Below are positions 22,355-33,987 of a stretch of 64,000 bases of DNA, one piece after another (the first letter of the stretch is position 1; each line of letters opens with the position of its first letter). Source of the stretch: Cristatella mucedo (taxonomy: Eukaryota; Bryozoa; Phylactolaemata; Cristatellidae); contig WPIO01000014.1 in the NCBI GenBank assembly GCA_009760855.2, forward strand, positions 2,967,501 to 3,031,500, written 5' to 3'. Both the position numbers and the translations under genes were made by a program. Below the pieces are notes generated by a model. The model had not been told where the DNA came from. It saw nothing but the letters and a program-made list of their open reading frames with translations, and made no database searches.

Positions 22355-24540
22355 CTCATAAATTGCAAAAACAACAAATCAGATAAGGTTTTTTGCGATC
22401 CTACAAGTCGGCGTCGCCAAAAATCGATCAAGAGTCGGAATTGTAATGAAGGTAATTTGTAAGGCAGTGATCCGAAGCGATGATGCATTGAGCACTGACG
22501 CTGTGGCTTGGCGTCAGACTTCTGAAACCGCTAATCCCCCTCACCATAATCTAGCACCGGTAAATACTGAACTGCGATTCACTAGCATCAGCCATAAGCA
22601 TTTCGGCGACCATCACACAGGTCATTGCTGTAAGATTTCCGTTACTTCTAACATCATTTACCTGCAAAGCCAGCGCTTTGCGAAAAATAGAAATGGAAAA
22701 TCGTGCACCTCATCTCAAAATTTGAAATTGTGTATGGCAACGAAAATAGCGCCCAAACACAAGGAAGCTGATCCGGCAGCTCAAGTAAACGCAAGGGCAC
22801 TGATACCACAGGGGTAGAGAGATTACTGCGCAGGTCTGCTACCCGGTAATACATCAACTGCCTGCTAAAGCTGAACTGACCTAAAGACTAAAACTATGCC
22901 GAGACAAAGTGATGTTGAATTGTACTAGACGAGGCATGTAGTTCTCTCCCGCTAAGCAGAAATACATCTATCATATCTGGACCTGGTCCGGTAGGCATTT
23001 AAAGGTCCTCTTGGTCTAGACGCCAGCACTATGACTTGACCAGCTGGAATGTGATGGCTGCGTGCATTAGCAGTGCGGACGAACTAAGAATCTGTTATAT
23101 TTACTCACCCACGGTGAAATGTAGTGGGCTCCAATTAGACTCCACGTGGTTCGGATGCCTGAGCGTGTAAGGCCATAACACAGCGAATCGCTGAAGGCTG
23201 GCTGACATAGGGGTGGGTGTAACCCAAAGAAAGGCTTGCAGTTTATTTTGATCCATGGGCACTATGGCAAGGATAAGGGCTCATGCTTTGGTCCCAGTGA
23301 CAATTAACTCTACAAGTTATAAAATTCTAGAGTGAATGCAGTGACAAATCTAACGACGGGACCATGTGTATTTCCAAATGAGAGATAGTGGCAACAGCCA
23401 CGAGGCGTGACAGCACACTGACCATGACATTTAGCCGGCCAGTAACGTGATGCAGGTCTGCATCACGATATATGGGCTGGTGGAACAAGAAGCCAACAGA
23501 CAGTGAACGGATATCAACAACTGATAAGCTGAATGCGTGCCTTGCAGATTCTGGATGTCGGTCATTTTTGAAAACTGGACGGCGATAAAAACTGAGCTAC
23601 TAATGGTAATAGCGGCGCCAGCTAAACCAGGCGAATTATGGCGGTTAGTTGTTATTCAGATTATGCGATTATACGACAGTTTATTTATGGGGCCGTATAC
23701 CAAATCGGCGTCCTGAGATGGGCTTGAGTCAGAATTCGAGACTTGGGGCAATTGGAGCTAGTTCGAGGCCGCACAGATTGTTGGTGTACGCCATGGCCGC
23801 TATTGAATGCCTGTGACCGTCCGGTGCTGTCGAATAGAGTCATCCGCGTTATGGATACGGGCTTGACATGCTGTGGTATGAGCATTCGTCATCGCTGCCG
23901 CGTTTTTTCTAAATTTGGCATACATGTGTGCATTGGTGCGGCACCTACGAGTAGCTAGCCGTGCTCCAAGATTCAGGCGTCACCAGTATCAGTCGCGCTT
24001 CAGCTGAGACTAGCACCATCACGAGCGCTGCGTTTGCGGTCTAGTCCTGACCGGACGCGGAAGCCGCACAGCGAGCGTTTGCAGCATACTCATAGGACGC
24101 CCAAAGCTTACTGAAATTCGGTGCGCTACGTCAGCCGAGATACTACTAGCGGTTCGTGAATCATGATGGCTCAGAACCAGTTGCAATCTTAATCGTTGAT
24201 TAGGCGGCATAAAAGCCGAAGTCTTATAACTGGCGGCGAGATGCGCCTGAGGCTTTGGCCGGGAAGTTTAGCGGTGCACTGTGCGTCTTACGAGACCCGT
24301 AATACTATATGGCTGTTGATAGAAACGAATAGCCCTCCGTGACTGTCAAGCAGCATGCTCTTAACTAAGAACGTGGACTCGTTGTAGTAAAGCAGCACGA
24401 GCGCTCCTCACTTCTGCCTCATTCCCTTACAGGCAGTGCACTTGCGCGTATCGAGGCTGTGACTCACTAGCTTCGCGGCGCCAGCTCCACCAGAATTTTT
24501 CAGGGACTTCCACCGTTACGAGCGCTGCTTTTTTAGCCTA
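22355..24540. other. Unannotated stretch, no gene recognised
   Basis: A 123-codon plus-strand frame at 22446-22817 has no recognisable motif. Segments at 23930-24000 and 24480-24510 resemble 5770-5900, a possible old dispersed repeat. Confidence 0.35.
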
Positions 24541-24585
24541 ACGACTTTAGTGAGAACGACTTTAGTGAGAACGACTTTAGTGAGA
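24541..24585 (+). repeat. Perfect 15-bp tandem triplication
   Basis: ACGACTTTAGTGAGA repeated three times without mismatch. Confidence 0.98.
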
Positions 24586-24676
24586 AGCCGCAACAGCGCC
24601 GTTGCCACAGAGAGTTATTCAGGGCCCAATAACCCCCAAATGGGCGTTAGGTAACATAAGGAATACGTACCATTAT

Positions 24677-24790
24677 TCAATATTATTATTAATAATACAT
24701 TTTTTAAAACACCCTCTGATAACTCAGTCTCTTTCAAGGCACTTTACAATTGCTACAAAGGAAGCAGGATCGAATGGTTAGAGGTTACAA
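24677..24790 (-). mobile_element. LINE-A 3' tail
   Basis: A decayed ATTATT end, AAAGTGCCTTGAAAGAGACT and the AACCATTCGATCCTGCTTCC segment on the minus strand. Confidence 0.65.
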
Positions 24791-24899
24791 CGGCTACGCA
24801 TTTGTTTACGAGAACCGCGACCGAGCCAAATGCAGTAGAGTGTCGCATTTGGCCTTGGCCGCCCAAAGCCTGACAGGATTCAACTGGCATACGTTAGTA

Positions 24900-25078
24900 T
24901 CTGAGTTTTAGCCGCGGGGGTAAAGTGTTCGCTCTTCATTACCCAGGTCGTGGGTTCGAATCCTGCAGCGGTCGATCCTTTATCGACTCTTGTAAGTGGT
25001 TGCAATAACCGTGAAGGCTTTTCTGCCACTATTTCTGAGGCTGCTTCAATCAGCTCACCTTTTTTAATGTCCATGCGG
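24900..25078 (+). mobile_element. SINE-C copy
   Basis: The tRNA-like head TTTAGCCGCGGGGGTAAAGT is followed by GTCGTGGGTTCGAATCCTGC (B box intact). The body has GTCGATCCTTTATCG and a TGAGGCTGCTTCAATCAGCT end. Confidence 0.8.
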
Positions 25079-26603
25079 GCGGGCCCACGCAATTTCCCGC
25101 ACCGGACCTAGAACCGGAAGTGCCATGTAGCTGTTTAGCAAGGCTGAATAGGCTTACGAGGGTGAATGGGCTGTGCAGTACTCTGCATAATGGTGGCCAA
25201 AGTGGGCCAGGCTGAAAATTTGTCGTGGCAACATCTACAGCAAGGTTAAAATACGCAAGAGCAAGAAAGTCGGAGCCAATGCTGTAATACAGAAAGGCTG
25301 CTGCAGCAAAGCGTCAGGAAAGGGTCTTTTCGAGCACCAAGTCAACGACTATAATTCAGCGTACGAATGGTGCGATTGGCGGTGCACTTTGTAGCTTACA
25401 GGTAGGTCCCTGGACTGTTAGAGCGGCGAGTTCGCAGGCCAGTAGGACGTTGATTTGCGAATCCCTCTACCAAAGAGCGCCTGCCCGATGTTCTGTCTGC
25501 AGGGCACAGACGATAGCTGCCAGTCGCAGAGACGTTGAGTGGTGTAACGCCACAATACGCACACCTGGGATGAAGGGCAGGAGCCTTTTCGGGCCTTGCG
25601 CCAAATTTCTGCAATGCGAACAGATCCGATCACCTTCCTGGGTCTACAGGCTGGGTCGCCTAGGCGAGCGGCAGAAGTGGAAACGGTGCTCCACCTGGCG
25701 GAAGAAATCCGGCGACATCGGTAGGTGCGGTCAGGCGAGCCTGGGCAGTCTAGAAAAGTCTAAGAAAGGTCTTGGGCAGGTCTAGGGCGGTTTAGGAAAG
25801 GCGCCGATATCGTCACCCTTCGTCGAGGGACTGCCCTAAAGGGGAGAATCGCCGGTGCAAATTCACCGCGGAAATCAACCGGTAATAAGGCAGGGAGCAG
25901 TCAGCAGCAGCTGGTCAGGTGAACGCATCGGAAACAGACACCGCGGCAGCGTTGCGGGTCGGCAGCCTGACCTCCCGATAGACGTTCCATTGACCGCGGT
26001 AGCTGCCACGTTTCTCGACCACCCAGATGTTCGCCTGTCGGTTGGTGCAAGGTCAAACGGTTGAGTGCGGCGCTGCAGTGCTAGATTGCGGTCCGCGAAC
26101 CACGTTCCATTGGGGGTCAGGCAACGCTTACCTCAGAACGAGGCTGCGCAGGGTCGGGAGAGACCGGCCAGTACTGAGGCCGCTCGATCAGTTCCTTGCT
26201 TGTGCCGAAGGACGAGAACAGCACCTGGAGCTGCTAGAACCTGGGAGTTAGGTGGCGAGACGAAGAGGTGATATTTTCAGTATTAGGGGGAGCTTATGCC
26301 TCTGGCCTGACCCAGGCCCAGTCGGCCTTCTCAAGTCTTTTGAGTCCCGACATAAGTGCACTGACTCGGTGAGAGAAAAAACGTGCAAGATTGTCCCAGG
26401 GGGAGGTTTACATGTTTCCACGACGGCGTAACGAATCACGCGGACGTCAGCATCACCTCTACCTCCGATGTCTGGGATGCAGCGGCTGAGCTCGTCAGTG
26501 GCTTTTAGGGGTGGGGTCCGTTGTTGGTAACCGCAACTAAATGACCTTTGCTCAGGTCTTCGTAAACGGCATGCCAACTGAGGTGCTTTTCGTAAGCACG
26601 TTT
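25079..26603. other. GC-rich stretch with open frames, no known gene recognised
   Basis: Clearly more GC-rich than its surroundings and free of the window's known repeats. It contains long frames on both strands and at least one exon-like minus-strand segment (26132-26224). I could not match any translation to a family. Confidence 0.4.
26132..26224 (-). CDS. Candidate exon of unknown function
   Basis: A 93-nt open segment (31 codons, including SSFGTSKELIERPQYWPVSP) is flanked on the minus strand by a CAGCTCCAG acceptor and a GTAAGC donor, both in phase 0. The composition (P, W and charged residues) is protein-like, but no family was recognised. No partner exon is secure. A second segment at 25972-26072 also has splice-like ends. 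It may be chance in a GC-rich region. Confidence 0.22.
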
Positions 26604-26965
26604 GTATTGCAAAAGCGGCGGCCACCTCCTCCGCTTAAAGACAGTTGGCGACAGAAGCTTTAGCTCTGCAGGTCCTAGACTGTGGAACTCGCTTCCACAA
26701 TTCTTACGCAACGACATCTACTCTCCAACTGCCGACTATGGCACATCTTTTTCAGCGGTCCTGAACTGCTACTTCTATGCTACTCACTACCTCAACTGCT
26801 CTCCTAACTCTTCTATGCTTCCCACTTTCTCTTTGTTGCGTGAGACGAAGTCTGTTGGCTACCGAATGCGTACCGAAAGCCGCTTAGGCAGTGAGTGCGC
26901 TATACAAAACTCTCCTGCGTAACGCCCACATGGTCTTTATGACTTTGTGGAGTTACTGACGGAGA
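26604..26965 (+). mobile_element. LINE-B 3' end
   Basis: Reads LLRLKTVGDRSFSSAGPRLW, then NSLPQFLRND and YGTSFSAVLNCYFYATHYLN. The 3' segment GTTGGCTACCGAATGCGTAC and GGAGTTACTGACGGAGATAC follow. One open frame of 106 codons persists. Confidence 0.85.
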
Positions 26966-27184
26966 TACACCTAGACTCTGCCTCTCACACCTTTACGGCG
27001 AAACGTGCGCGTGCCAAATCGGTCACATTACGAGTGCTAGAAACAAGACAGGTCGTAATCGATGGTTTAGACCATCTGAAAAGCCAACTGGAGTAAGTGT
27101 TAGTCCGTTGTACTTTGAGCTTTGACTTAGCGAGCTGTGCATTATGGCTGGTACTGAGTAGATTTGGTGTCTGTGGAATTCAAA

Positions 27185-27365
27185 GTAAAGATTAGCTGAT
27201 TCACCAATCACATTTATATAGCAACAGAACGGCCTTAGCGGCTGACCCATGCTGAGCAGCTATCTCTCTCACGGGCAGTGGATATTGGACATATGGGGAA
27301 TTGCCAGCTGCTGAACTCAAACCAACGACCTTGCACGCGAAATAAGAGCACTATAGCCCAAAGGA
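27185..27365 (-). mobile_element. SINE-C copy, rearranged
   Basis: On the minus strand it keeps GTCGTTGGTTTGAGTTCAGC (decayed B box) and a distal piece with GCCGTTCTGTTGCTATATAA. The middle is disrupted around 27250-27300. Confidence 0.5.
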
Positions 27366-27839
27366 CGTGGACTTATAGAGTTCCGATGGACGTTGCTAAT
27401 CACTCCTTGCTCTCCTACGGTCCAAACCGAGCCTGTGCGAAGCTTTTAGTCCAGCATCGACGACTCGCTGAGCTTCGCTTCGAGGCTCTAGCTCCATTAG
27501 TATCCGTCGCGCGTCTTCTTCAAGGAGTAGCAATCTACTATACTGTATTGGCGCTGCTTGTGTGGAAAGAGACTTTATTTACGGAGCGACTACGGAGCGT
27601 AAGTAGCCATATCATACCGCGAATCAAACGTTCGTCAAGCGCCGCCGGAGCACACCATCGGTGCGCTCGGCTAGAGTGACGCATGTGAAGCAAATACGAA
27701 CCGCCGTCGGTGAGTTTAGATTGGCGCAAGCGGCGGATCGATCAAGCACGCTTCTTCAAGTATGCACCGACGCTCCTCTAAAACCTGGAGACGATGCTTT
27801 TGGGACGTGGTCTCTGTGAGTAATGCCCAGCAAAGCACT
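27366..27839. other. Unannotated stretch
   Basis: No exon or repeat recognised. A 133-codon plus-strand frame starting at 27278 overlaps the SINE and has no motif. Confidence 0.35.
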
Positions 27840-27945
27840 AATAACAACAATAATAATAATACGTTTGATATAGCGCCCTAGACGACTCAAATCTCTTTCT
27901 AGGCACTTTGCATTTGCTGCAAAGGAAGCACGATCGAATGATTAG
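27840..27945 (-). mobile_element. LINE-A 3' tail
   Basis: (ATT)n, then the AGCGCCCTAGACGACTC hairpin arm and the GATCGTGCTTCCTTTGCAGC segment on the minus strand. Confidence 0.7.
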
Positions 27946-28576
27946 CAGTAGCAACAGCCGACTATATAGCAGGACGGGCAATCGTTACACCGCCGAAGCT
28001 AGGAAGAGGTGCCAGGCGGTGAGGCCAGTCTGCGTTCGCGTGCGAGATTCACAGTGCCACGGGTCCGAGAAGCGGCGTCTGGGTCTGTGCTAATTCAGGA
28101 GCGCGCCGCCATGCCGCATGACAGGACAGCCACTGAAGCCAGTTCTGACGCCAACCTATCTCGGAGCCCGGCACCAGAAAACACGAATTCCATCTATTGT
28201 ATCCGGGTCGGGCGGCTTAAGATAAGCTGTTCGACGAATCCCGCAAAGGTCCTCGACACGCCTACCGCCCTCGCCTAGCCTCTGGCCGCCACACGGGAAT
28301 CACGATGTAAGCAGAGCGGTGGAATTTACTTGGCCGGAACTTCCCACCGGCGGTTTACAAGTGCCGCAGTAAGATGGCGATAATATCGCTACAGATAATA
28401 CGAAGCTACAGATACCGCTTCACGGTAGCTGTAGCTTCATCACACCTGCTTTCAGAGGCTAGTCAGACGGTCAAGCAGGTGAGAACAAATCTTACTTAGT
28501 ACGACTCCTTCAAAAGCAGTGTTGGCCTAGCTGTGGGTGCCACCAACGACCATGCTCGCAGGCAGACCAGATCTGT
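27946..28576. other. Unannotated GC-rich stretch
   Basis: No gene or repeat recognised. Confidence 0.35.
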
Positions 28577-29480
28577 TACGAGGATGTATCTCCGTCTGTA
28601 ACTCGACAAAGTCATAAAGACTATGTGGGTGTTACGCAGGAGAGTTTTGTATAGCGCACTCACAGCCTAAGATGCTTTCGGTACCCACTCGATAGCCAAC
28701 AGACTTCGTCTCACGCAACAAAGAGAAAGTGGGAAGCATAGCAGAGTTAGGAGAGCAGTTGATGTAGTGAGTAGCATAGAAGTAGCAGCTCAGGACCGCT
28801 AAACAGGATGTGCCATAGTCGGCAGTAGGAGAGTAGTTGTCATTGCGTAAGAACTGTGGAAGCGAGTTCCACAGTCTAGGACCTGCAGAGCTAAAGCTTC
28901 TGTCGCCAACGGTCTTTAAGTGGAGGAATGGAACAGCTAATTCATTGTCCACACAGGACCTGAGGGCGCGAACAGGCTGAAACTGGTGCAGCAGTTCAGC
29001 TTGGTGTGAAGGAGCCAAGCCGCGGCGGGCCTTGTGGGTCAGCGGGCCTTGTGGGTCAGCGTAAGAACTTTGCTCTGTATCCGTTGCTCAACCGGCAGCC
29101 ATCCTAGCTCTTTTAGCAAAGGAGACACGTGCTCAAACCTCTGGGACTTGAAGACTAGCCTTGCAGCCATATTCATAGTCAGTTGCAGTGGCCTAGTTGC
29201 TTTCTTCGGTAGCCCAGCCAAAAGGGAATTACAATAATCAAGCTGAGACAGAACTAAGGAGCTAGTTAAATTTTTTGCAAGACACTGTGGAAGACAGCTC
29301 CTACTCTTGGATAGGGCTCGGACGCGATGGCTAGCTATAGAAGCAGTCTTCTGAAGGAAGCTTTTAAAAAATAAGGCAGCTCTCGTAAACGACACCTAAA
29401 TTTCGAGCACGTGGTGATGGTCGCACAACAGCATCACCTATTAGAAGAGCCGAGTTTTTAAACCACCACACGCTTCGGGT
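28577..29480 (-). mobile_element. LINE-B 3' part, about 900 bp
   Basis: The minus-strand coding end is in two frames: LVLSQLDYCNSLLAGLPKKA, then LGWLPVEQRIQSKVLTLTHK, then HQAELLHQFQPVRALRSCVD and GPRLWNSLPQFLRNDNYSPT. A short duplication (GGCCTTGTGGGTCAGC) at 29029-29059 breaks the frame between them. The 3' UTR ends in ACATCCTCGT rather than a clear ATTAC run. Confidence 0.9.
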
Positions 29481-29589
29481 GTCCTAGGATACTTGGGCTA
29501 ATCCTTGTGCTCTGAAACGATGAGCACAAACCATTTGAGCCTATGCCCATTTCAGACGAGCTTACCGATCCCAAGTTAGGTTCCATCCG

Positions 29590-29712
29590 TATAGCAATCG
29601 TCTGGACATGGCGATCCTTTAGTGCCCACTACTAGTAATGGTGATAGATCGACGTCAAAGCTTCTTCTTTCACTATTAAAATTAGGCCGTTGACTCAGCT
29701 AATCTGTAATCT
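29590..29712 (+). mobile_element. SINE-C fragment
   Basis: Keeps a decayed B-box region, GGCGATCCTTTAGTGCCCAC and the AATTAGGCCGTTGACTCAGC end. Confidence 0.5.
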
Positions 29713-30002
29713 TGTAATTAACATACTAAAGAACACCATACTAGAGCTAATATACATCCACAATTCTATTTTTGAAATCAGGCATGTATTTGCAAAGTCC
29801 ACATGATTCATTTCAGATCTCATTTGTCCACAACAATCGCTACCGATATAATATTATTCACTTCAATAAATTGTATTATTCAAAAAACACTGCAAATGAA
29901 AATTGAATACAACCAAAAGCACGATGGAAACCAAACAAATGAAAGGAAGAGGTGCCCGAGTATGTTGATCCGATCAGTGCAATGAGCGAGCTACGAAATA
30001 CG
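29713..30002. other. Unannotated AT-rich stretch
   Basis: Nothing recognised. Confidence 0.35.
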
Positions 30003-30243
30003 AGACAAAGTACGGACAAGTGTAGGTAAAATAGGAGATAGTCGCAGCAGCGACTGGAAAGAAGTCACGTGATCAGTCTCTGTAGTAATAATAATAATCA
30101 CGTATGATAATTAACATGTATAATATTATTACAGAGATGATTATTATTATTGTCCTTATTATAGAGAATGGTCGTGTGGCCTTCTTTCCAGGCGCTGCTG
30201 CGACTATCTCCTATTTTACCTACACCTGTCAGTACTTCGTCTA
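30003..30243. mobile_element. Foldback (inverted-repeat) element
   Basis: The left arm 30003-30075 (AAGTACGGACAAGTGTAGG, AAAATAGGAGATAGTCGCAG) is mirrored by the right arm 30172-30243 (TGCGACTATCTCCTATTTTA, CCTACACCTGTCAGTACTTC). The inner part is also self-complementary (CTCTGTAGTAATAATAATAA against TTATTACAGAGA). A MITE-like or foldback element is the simplest reading. No transposase or clear target-site duplication was seen. Confidence 0.8.
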
Positions 30244-30639
30244 GCGTCTCAGAAAAGTGTTCGCTGCGCCTTCTGTCAGATGGGTCAGGGGTGCCACCAA
30301 ATCAATGCTACTTTTGGTACCGCATCAGCGCTTGCGTGACGACTCACACTCTCTCGCGCCTGCAAAAGCAACAAATGTTCTCAGATGACGACCTTGCTTC
30401 CAAAAGTGCGAGCTCTAAAGCGCCTGCCATCAGGGCCGTAACCAGCTCCTGCAATCCGTTTTGAATGAGCCCCACCCCCCCCCCCGTATGCACACTAACC
30501 ACAATGCTCCGCACTGTCTCACTGCCTCTGCCCAGTCCCCTCCATCTTGAGCATCTATCGACTAAGCTAATCACCTCAGCTCAGAAATAAAAACGCCACT
30601 AATGAATTCCTCAAGTGGTGTGTGAGTTAACTTCATACC
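30244..30639. other. Unannotated stretch
   Basis: No gene recognised. A C homopolymer lies at 30473-30485. Confidence 0.35.
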
Positions 30640-30732
30640 GACTATGCTATCCTTTCAGGATGTGAAATGCCTAGAAAGAGTATTAGTTCTCTAAGGCCAG
30701 TAAAAATATTCTATCGATGTTATTAACTAAAT
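30640..30732 (+). mobile_element. LINE-A 3' tail, decayed
   Basis: TGTGAAATGCCTAGAAAGAG and ATTAGTTCTCTAAGG remain, followed by a mutated ATT end. Confidence 0.5.
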
Positions 30733-31129
30733 AGCATATTACTAGGCTCAATATACTTGTCACAATCAAGTTGTGTGTGCCAAACAGACCCATAGCCAGG
30801 ATTTGTCAGATGGGCTGAACCTTCGCCTTAGGTGGCTTGGGGTGACATCGTGTAACTAATTGTGCTCTGATAGCTGAGCAAGTCCAGATATATCAAATAT
30901 GATGACTAGCTGGTTTTTTGTTTTACCTGTAGATGCCGTCTTCCGATTATAGCTGTTAAGCGAAAAGCTGTTTTCAAGTTAGGTATTTTTTCCACAGAGC
31001 AGCCCTTTTGCCATTGTCGTCCTCTAATTCCATATATCAGGTAAATTTTTTTCTTGGTTGGGGCTCACTAAATGAATTCTTTCATGCTGGACTTATGCTT
31101 CGTGTCCGTCAAAAAATGCAGACCATAAC

Positions 31130-32095
31130 CGCAATTCACCTGAATCCTCAGCTTTACGTTAGCTTTTATCCCTCCCAGCCCTCGAATTGGTGGAATTCTC
31201 TAGAATCTCTTGCAGCATATATCGATAACATCTGCACATGGATGCCAGCAAACTTTCCTTAAATTGAATGGTGATAAAACCAACTTATTAGTTCTTAGAA
31301 AATCGAGTGAGATTCGAAATTTGAAAAATTAACGCTCAAAATTGGCTCTGCCAGTATATCTCCAGTTGTATTTACACGAAAGCTAGGTGTCATGTTCAAA
31401 AGTTACCTTTCTTAAGACGACCACATCAGCTCCACAGTCAAGTCTACCTACTTTCCGTTATATAAAACTGCTGAAACTCGGGGATCCTTAGACAGGGATA
31501 ATACATCTAAATTGGCACATTCACTTGTGATATCCCATCTCTACTTCTGTAACTCACTGCTTTCTGGCCTACCGGCCTGTGCATTCAGGCGCTTACAGCT
31601 GGTGAAAAACTCAGCAACAAAGCTTGTCTGTCGTGAGTGTGGCAGTTGCCACATCACACCACTTCTCGCTAACCTGCACTGACTTCCAACCAAGTAGAGC
31701 ATCAACTTCAGGTTTTGTCACATACTTTTAGGTCCTTTCACTCTTGGCTCCAGCCTACTTGTCAGAACTACTCCCCCACCAATATAGACATAATACTATC
31801 CACTTTTTTCAACAAATTGTCTAGATACGCCTCCTATTAACCTCAAATCCTTAGGAGATCGTGACTTAAGTCAGTATGCTCTCCAAAGCATGGAACCCAC
31901 TCCCGACTGACATCATGACATCCTCTGACTTGACATTTAAAAAGAAGCTAAAACGTGTCTATTTATCACAGCATTACGGGGGCCCGCGTGATTCGTCCGT
32001 GTGTGCTTCAGCATGCTGAAACTGTGCATGCTGCCACTAACCATATTTGCATGCTGACACCTGTGCATGTTACCTCTAACCATTTTAAGCTATAG
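31130..32095 (+). mobile_element. LINE-A, RT C-terminus to 3' UTR, decayed
   Basis: Begins near LYVSFYPSQPSN (the segment just after the catalytic Y.DD motif). It continues through IDNICTWMPANF, HSLVISHLYFCNSLLSGLPA in shifted frames, and the HW.P.K.SINF segment. It ends with TGCATGCTGCCACTAACC and CATGCTGACACCTGTGCATG. Frameshifts and stops throughout. It lies just downstream of the OGFOD2 3' end, antisense to it. Confidence 0.8.
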
Positions 32096-32369
32096 TTAGG
32101 CCACTAAGAAAGCACCACTACACCAAGAAAACGTATTCGCCCGCTCCTACCAACTCTGGAAAAGAACCACATCCGAGCTCTGTAGTATGGGTAGCCTAAC
32201 ATAGACACGATTCATAACCATCGGAAACTAGTCCTCCGTAAAGTAAAGCATTTAATGTATAAGTTTTACGTGTTCAAATGAAGCTCCGAGTAAATCGATA
32301 CTACTACCATGCACTCAAGAGCAAGATCTCGACAACATCGAAAGAAAGGTGTGAATTAAATGTTAAAGG

Positions 32370-32500
32370 TAGTTACAAGGGCAGCCTAGGGGTAAGGTGT
32401 TGGAACTTTGCAATACAGGCCGTGGGTGCGAGTCCTGAAGTCCCAATACTTCATTGCCACAGCAAGTGAGAGTAAACAAGGCTGTTGAATCAGTTAATCG
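32370..32500 (+). mobile_element. SINE-C copy
   Basis: Head CAGCCTAGGGGTAAGGTG (A-box-like), B-box region CCGTGGGTGCGAGTCCTGA, and GGCTGTTGAATCAGTTAATC at the end. Confidence 0.65.
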
Positions 32501-32725
32501 TTACTTTTAAGGATAGGTCGAAACTTTAGGTATGAAGAGCATAAACATGCACCTGCAATAAGGTGCTGTATCCCTACTCGCATTACTATTAAGCTTCCAA
32601 GCAGCTTCTCTGCATGGGATTTGAGATTGTGGCCGCTGGAATAGCATGACTAGCGTGTGCCAAAGTTAAATGACACCTAAGGGAGGTTTCGTAAGCAATT
32701 TCAATATATAAAGACTCATCACGGG

Positions 32726-33238
32726 TTAAGCAGCCATGGTAAATCCGTCAGCATAACCTTCCCCTGGTTCAAGCAGGGGCGCTCTTCTGCACATAGGACA
32801 GTGCGTGTTCCTGATAGCCGAACAGCGCATCCATATCACGAGATTTGATCTCTGACCAGACAGAATGGGTTCAACGTAGTGCATTTGGCAGCCTCTGTGC
32901 AGGACTCCCACACCGGGCCTGTGACCAATTCGCAGATTGGTTCCGACATTCTTCTGTGTCCCACCTGATGTGCCTTGTGCAGGCTCCTGGCTGCCGAAGC
33001 ACAGAACTGAGCCGTCAAACTGGCCACCGAGACAGATGTTAAGAGTAACCTCTGAGTTGTCAAAATGCATACCCAGGTTTGAGTCTCCATTAACATCGTA
33101 CTGTACGGTGAAGGCTTTGTGAGAGTCAAGCACGGAGCCCTTCAGCTCAGGGTAGAGGCAGTCAACCAATGGTTGCATGTACCTGATTCGTAACACGTCG
33201 ATGCAATCCTTGTCAAATCCAAGCTCTTGAACCAGCAC
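32726..33238 (-). CDS. OGFOD2: OGFOD2 exon 6: catalytic 2OG-Fe(II) oxygenase core and C-terminus
   Basis: The terminal 513-nt exon (residues 178-347 plus TAA) holds the double-stranded beta-helix of the 2-oxoglutarate/Fe(II) oxygenase. SHKAFTVQY leads into LGMHFDNSEVTLN, where H235 and D237 are two of the metal ligands. VLHRGCQMHYVEP supplies the distal histidine (most likely H297). GQRSNLVIWMR supplies the arginine expected to bind 2OG. The C-terminal CPMCRR and DGFT signature is specific to OGFOD2. The acceptor is TCGCTCTGCCAACAG, and the phase-0 join to exon 5 gives NQNG-VLVQELGFD, as in vertebrate OGFOD2. The open frame runs about 100 bp further upstream, but that part is intron. The physiological substrate of this family is unknown. 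Confidence 0.96.
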   Translation of the reverse strand: MLVQELGFDKDCIDVLRIRYMQPLVDCLYPELKGSVLDSHKAFTVQYDVNGDSNLGMHFDNSEVTLNICLGGQFDGSVLCFGSQEPAQGTSGGTQKNVGTNLRIGHRPGVGVLHRGCQMHYVEPILSGQRSNLVIWMRCSAIRNTHCPMCRRAPLLEPGEGYADGFTMAA

Positions 33239-33987
33239 CTGTTGGCAGAGCGATAAATAAAAAAGATTGTGGAAACATACAAGCTCCCAGTGATGTTGTA
33301 TAGGCAAAAATGGCTGACGCACCACTGCATCCCACAACTAGCTTGAAGGAAAGTTGTGTACACGACAAAAAAAGATGAGTACAATTGGTGACGATACCGA
33401 AAACTAATCACAGACCAAGCGAAGCAGCACATGTGAAAACAAAAAACTATATGCCACGGGTACATACGATCAATTAACGAAGTGGCTCTTGCAGGCAATA
33501 TATTTTGATATGCTCGAAAATATCAAATTACTAGCTTGCACACGTAAATAAATCATGGAAAGCTCCAGTTTTGCTTTCAAAGGCAGGCCTGCATGTCCGC
33601 TGACCTAGCTGATGAGCCCACCCCACTGACTTCCAAGCTTAGAGCTCCTAGCTAATGGAGCAAAATCTGCAAAGAAGAAAAAATTCAAAAATATTTGAAA
33701 ATTATATTTAATAATATTTTTAAAAGACAACAATGTATCAAGTTTTATTAAATTTATTAATCAGCACCAGGTAGAAAATTAGCCACGAGTTACACTTATT
33801 GAATATACAGATGTTTACCATTTTTAAATTAATATTAGTAATTAATATAAACTTCACAAATTAATATTAAATTCGTATTAGTAAAAACCCACCCCAACCC
33901 CCAGTAAAGAATCATGAGCAGATTTCATTTATTGATGTCCATCGCTTACCAAAGGCTGGCACACCAAGGCATGTTCAATTTCAACTA
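33239..33987. other. OGFOD2 intron 5, AT-rich part
   Basis: No repeat family recognised. 33680-33890 is strongly AT-rich (AATATTT and TTAATATTA runs). Confidence 0.4.

Noticed and set aside
24900-25078. tRNA-like B boxes in SINE-C and SINE-D copies, considered as tRNA genes
   Set aside because: They recur in many diverged copies with a common non-tRNA body, and no copy folds into an intact acceptor stem by eye. They are tRNA-derived SINEs.
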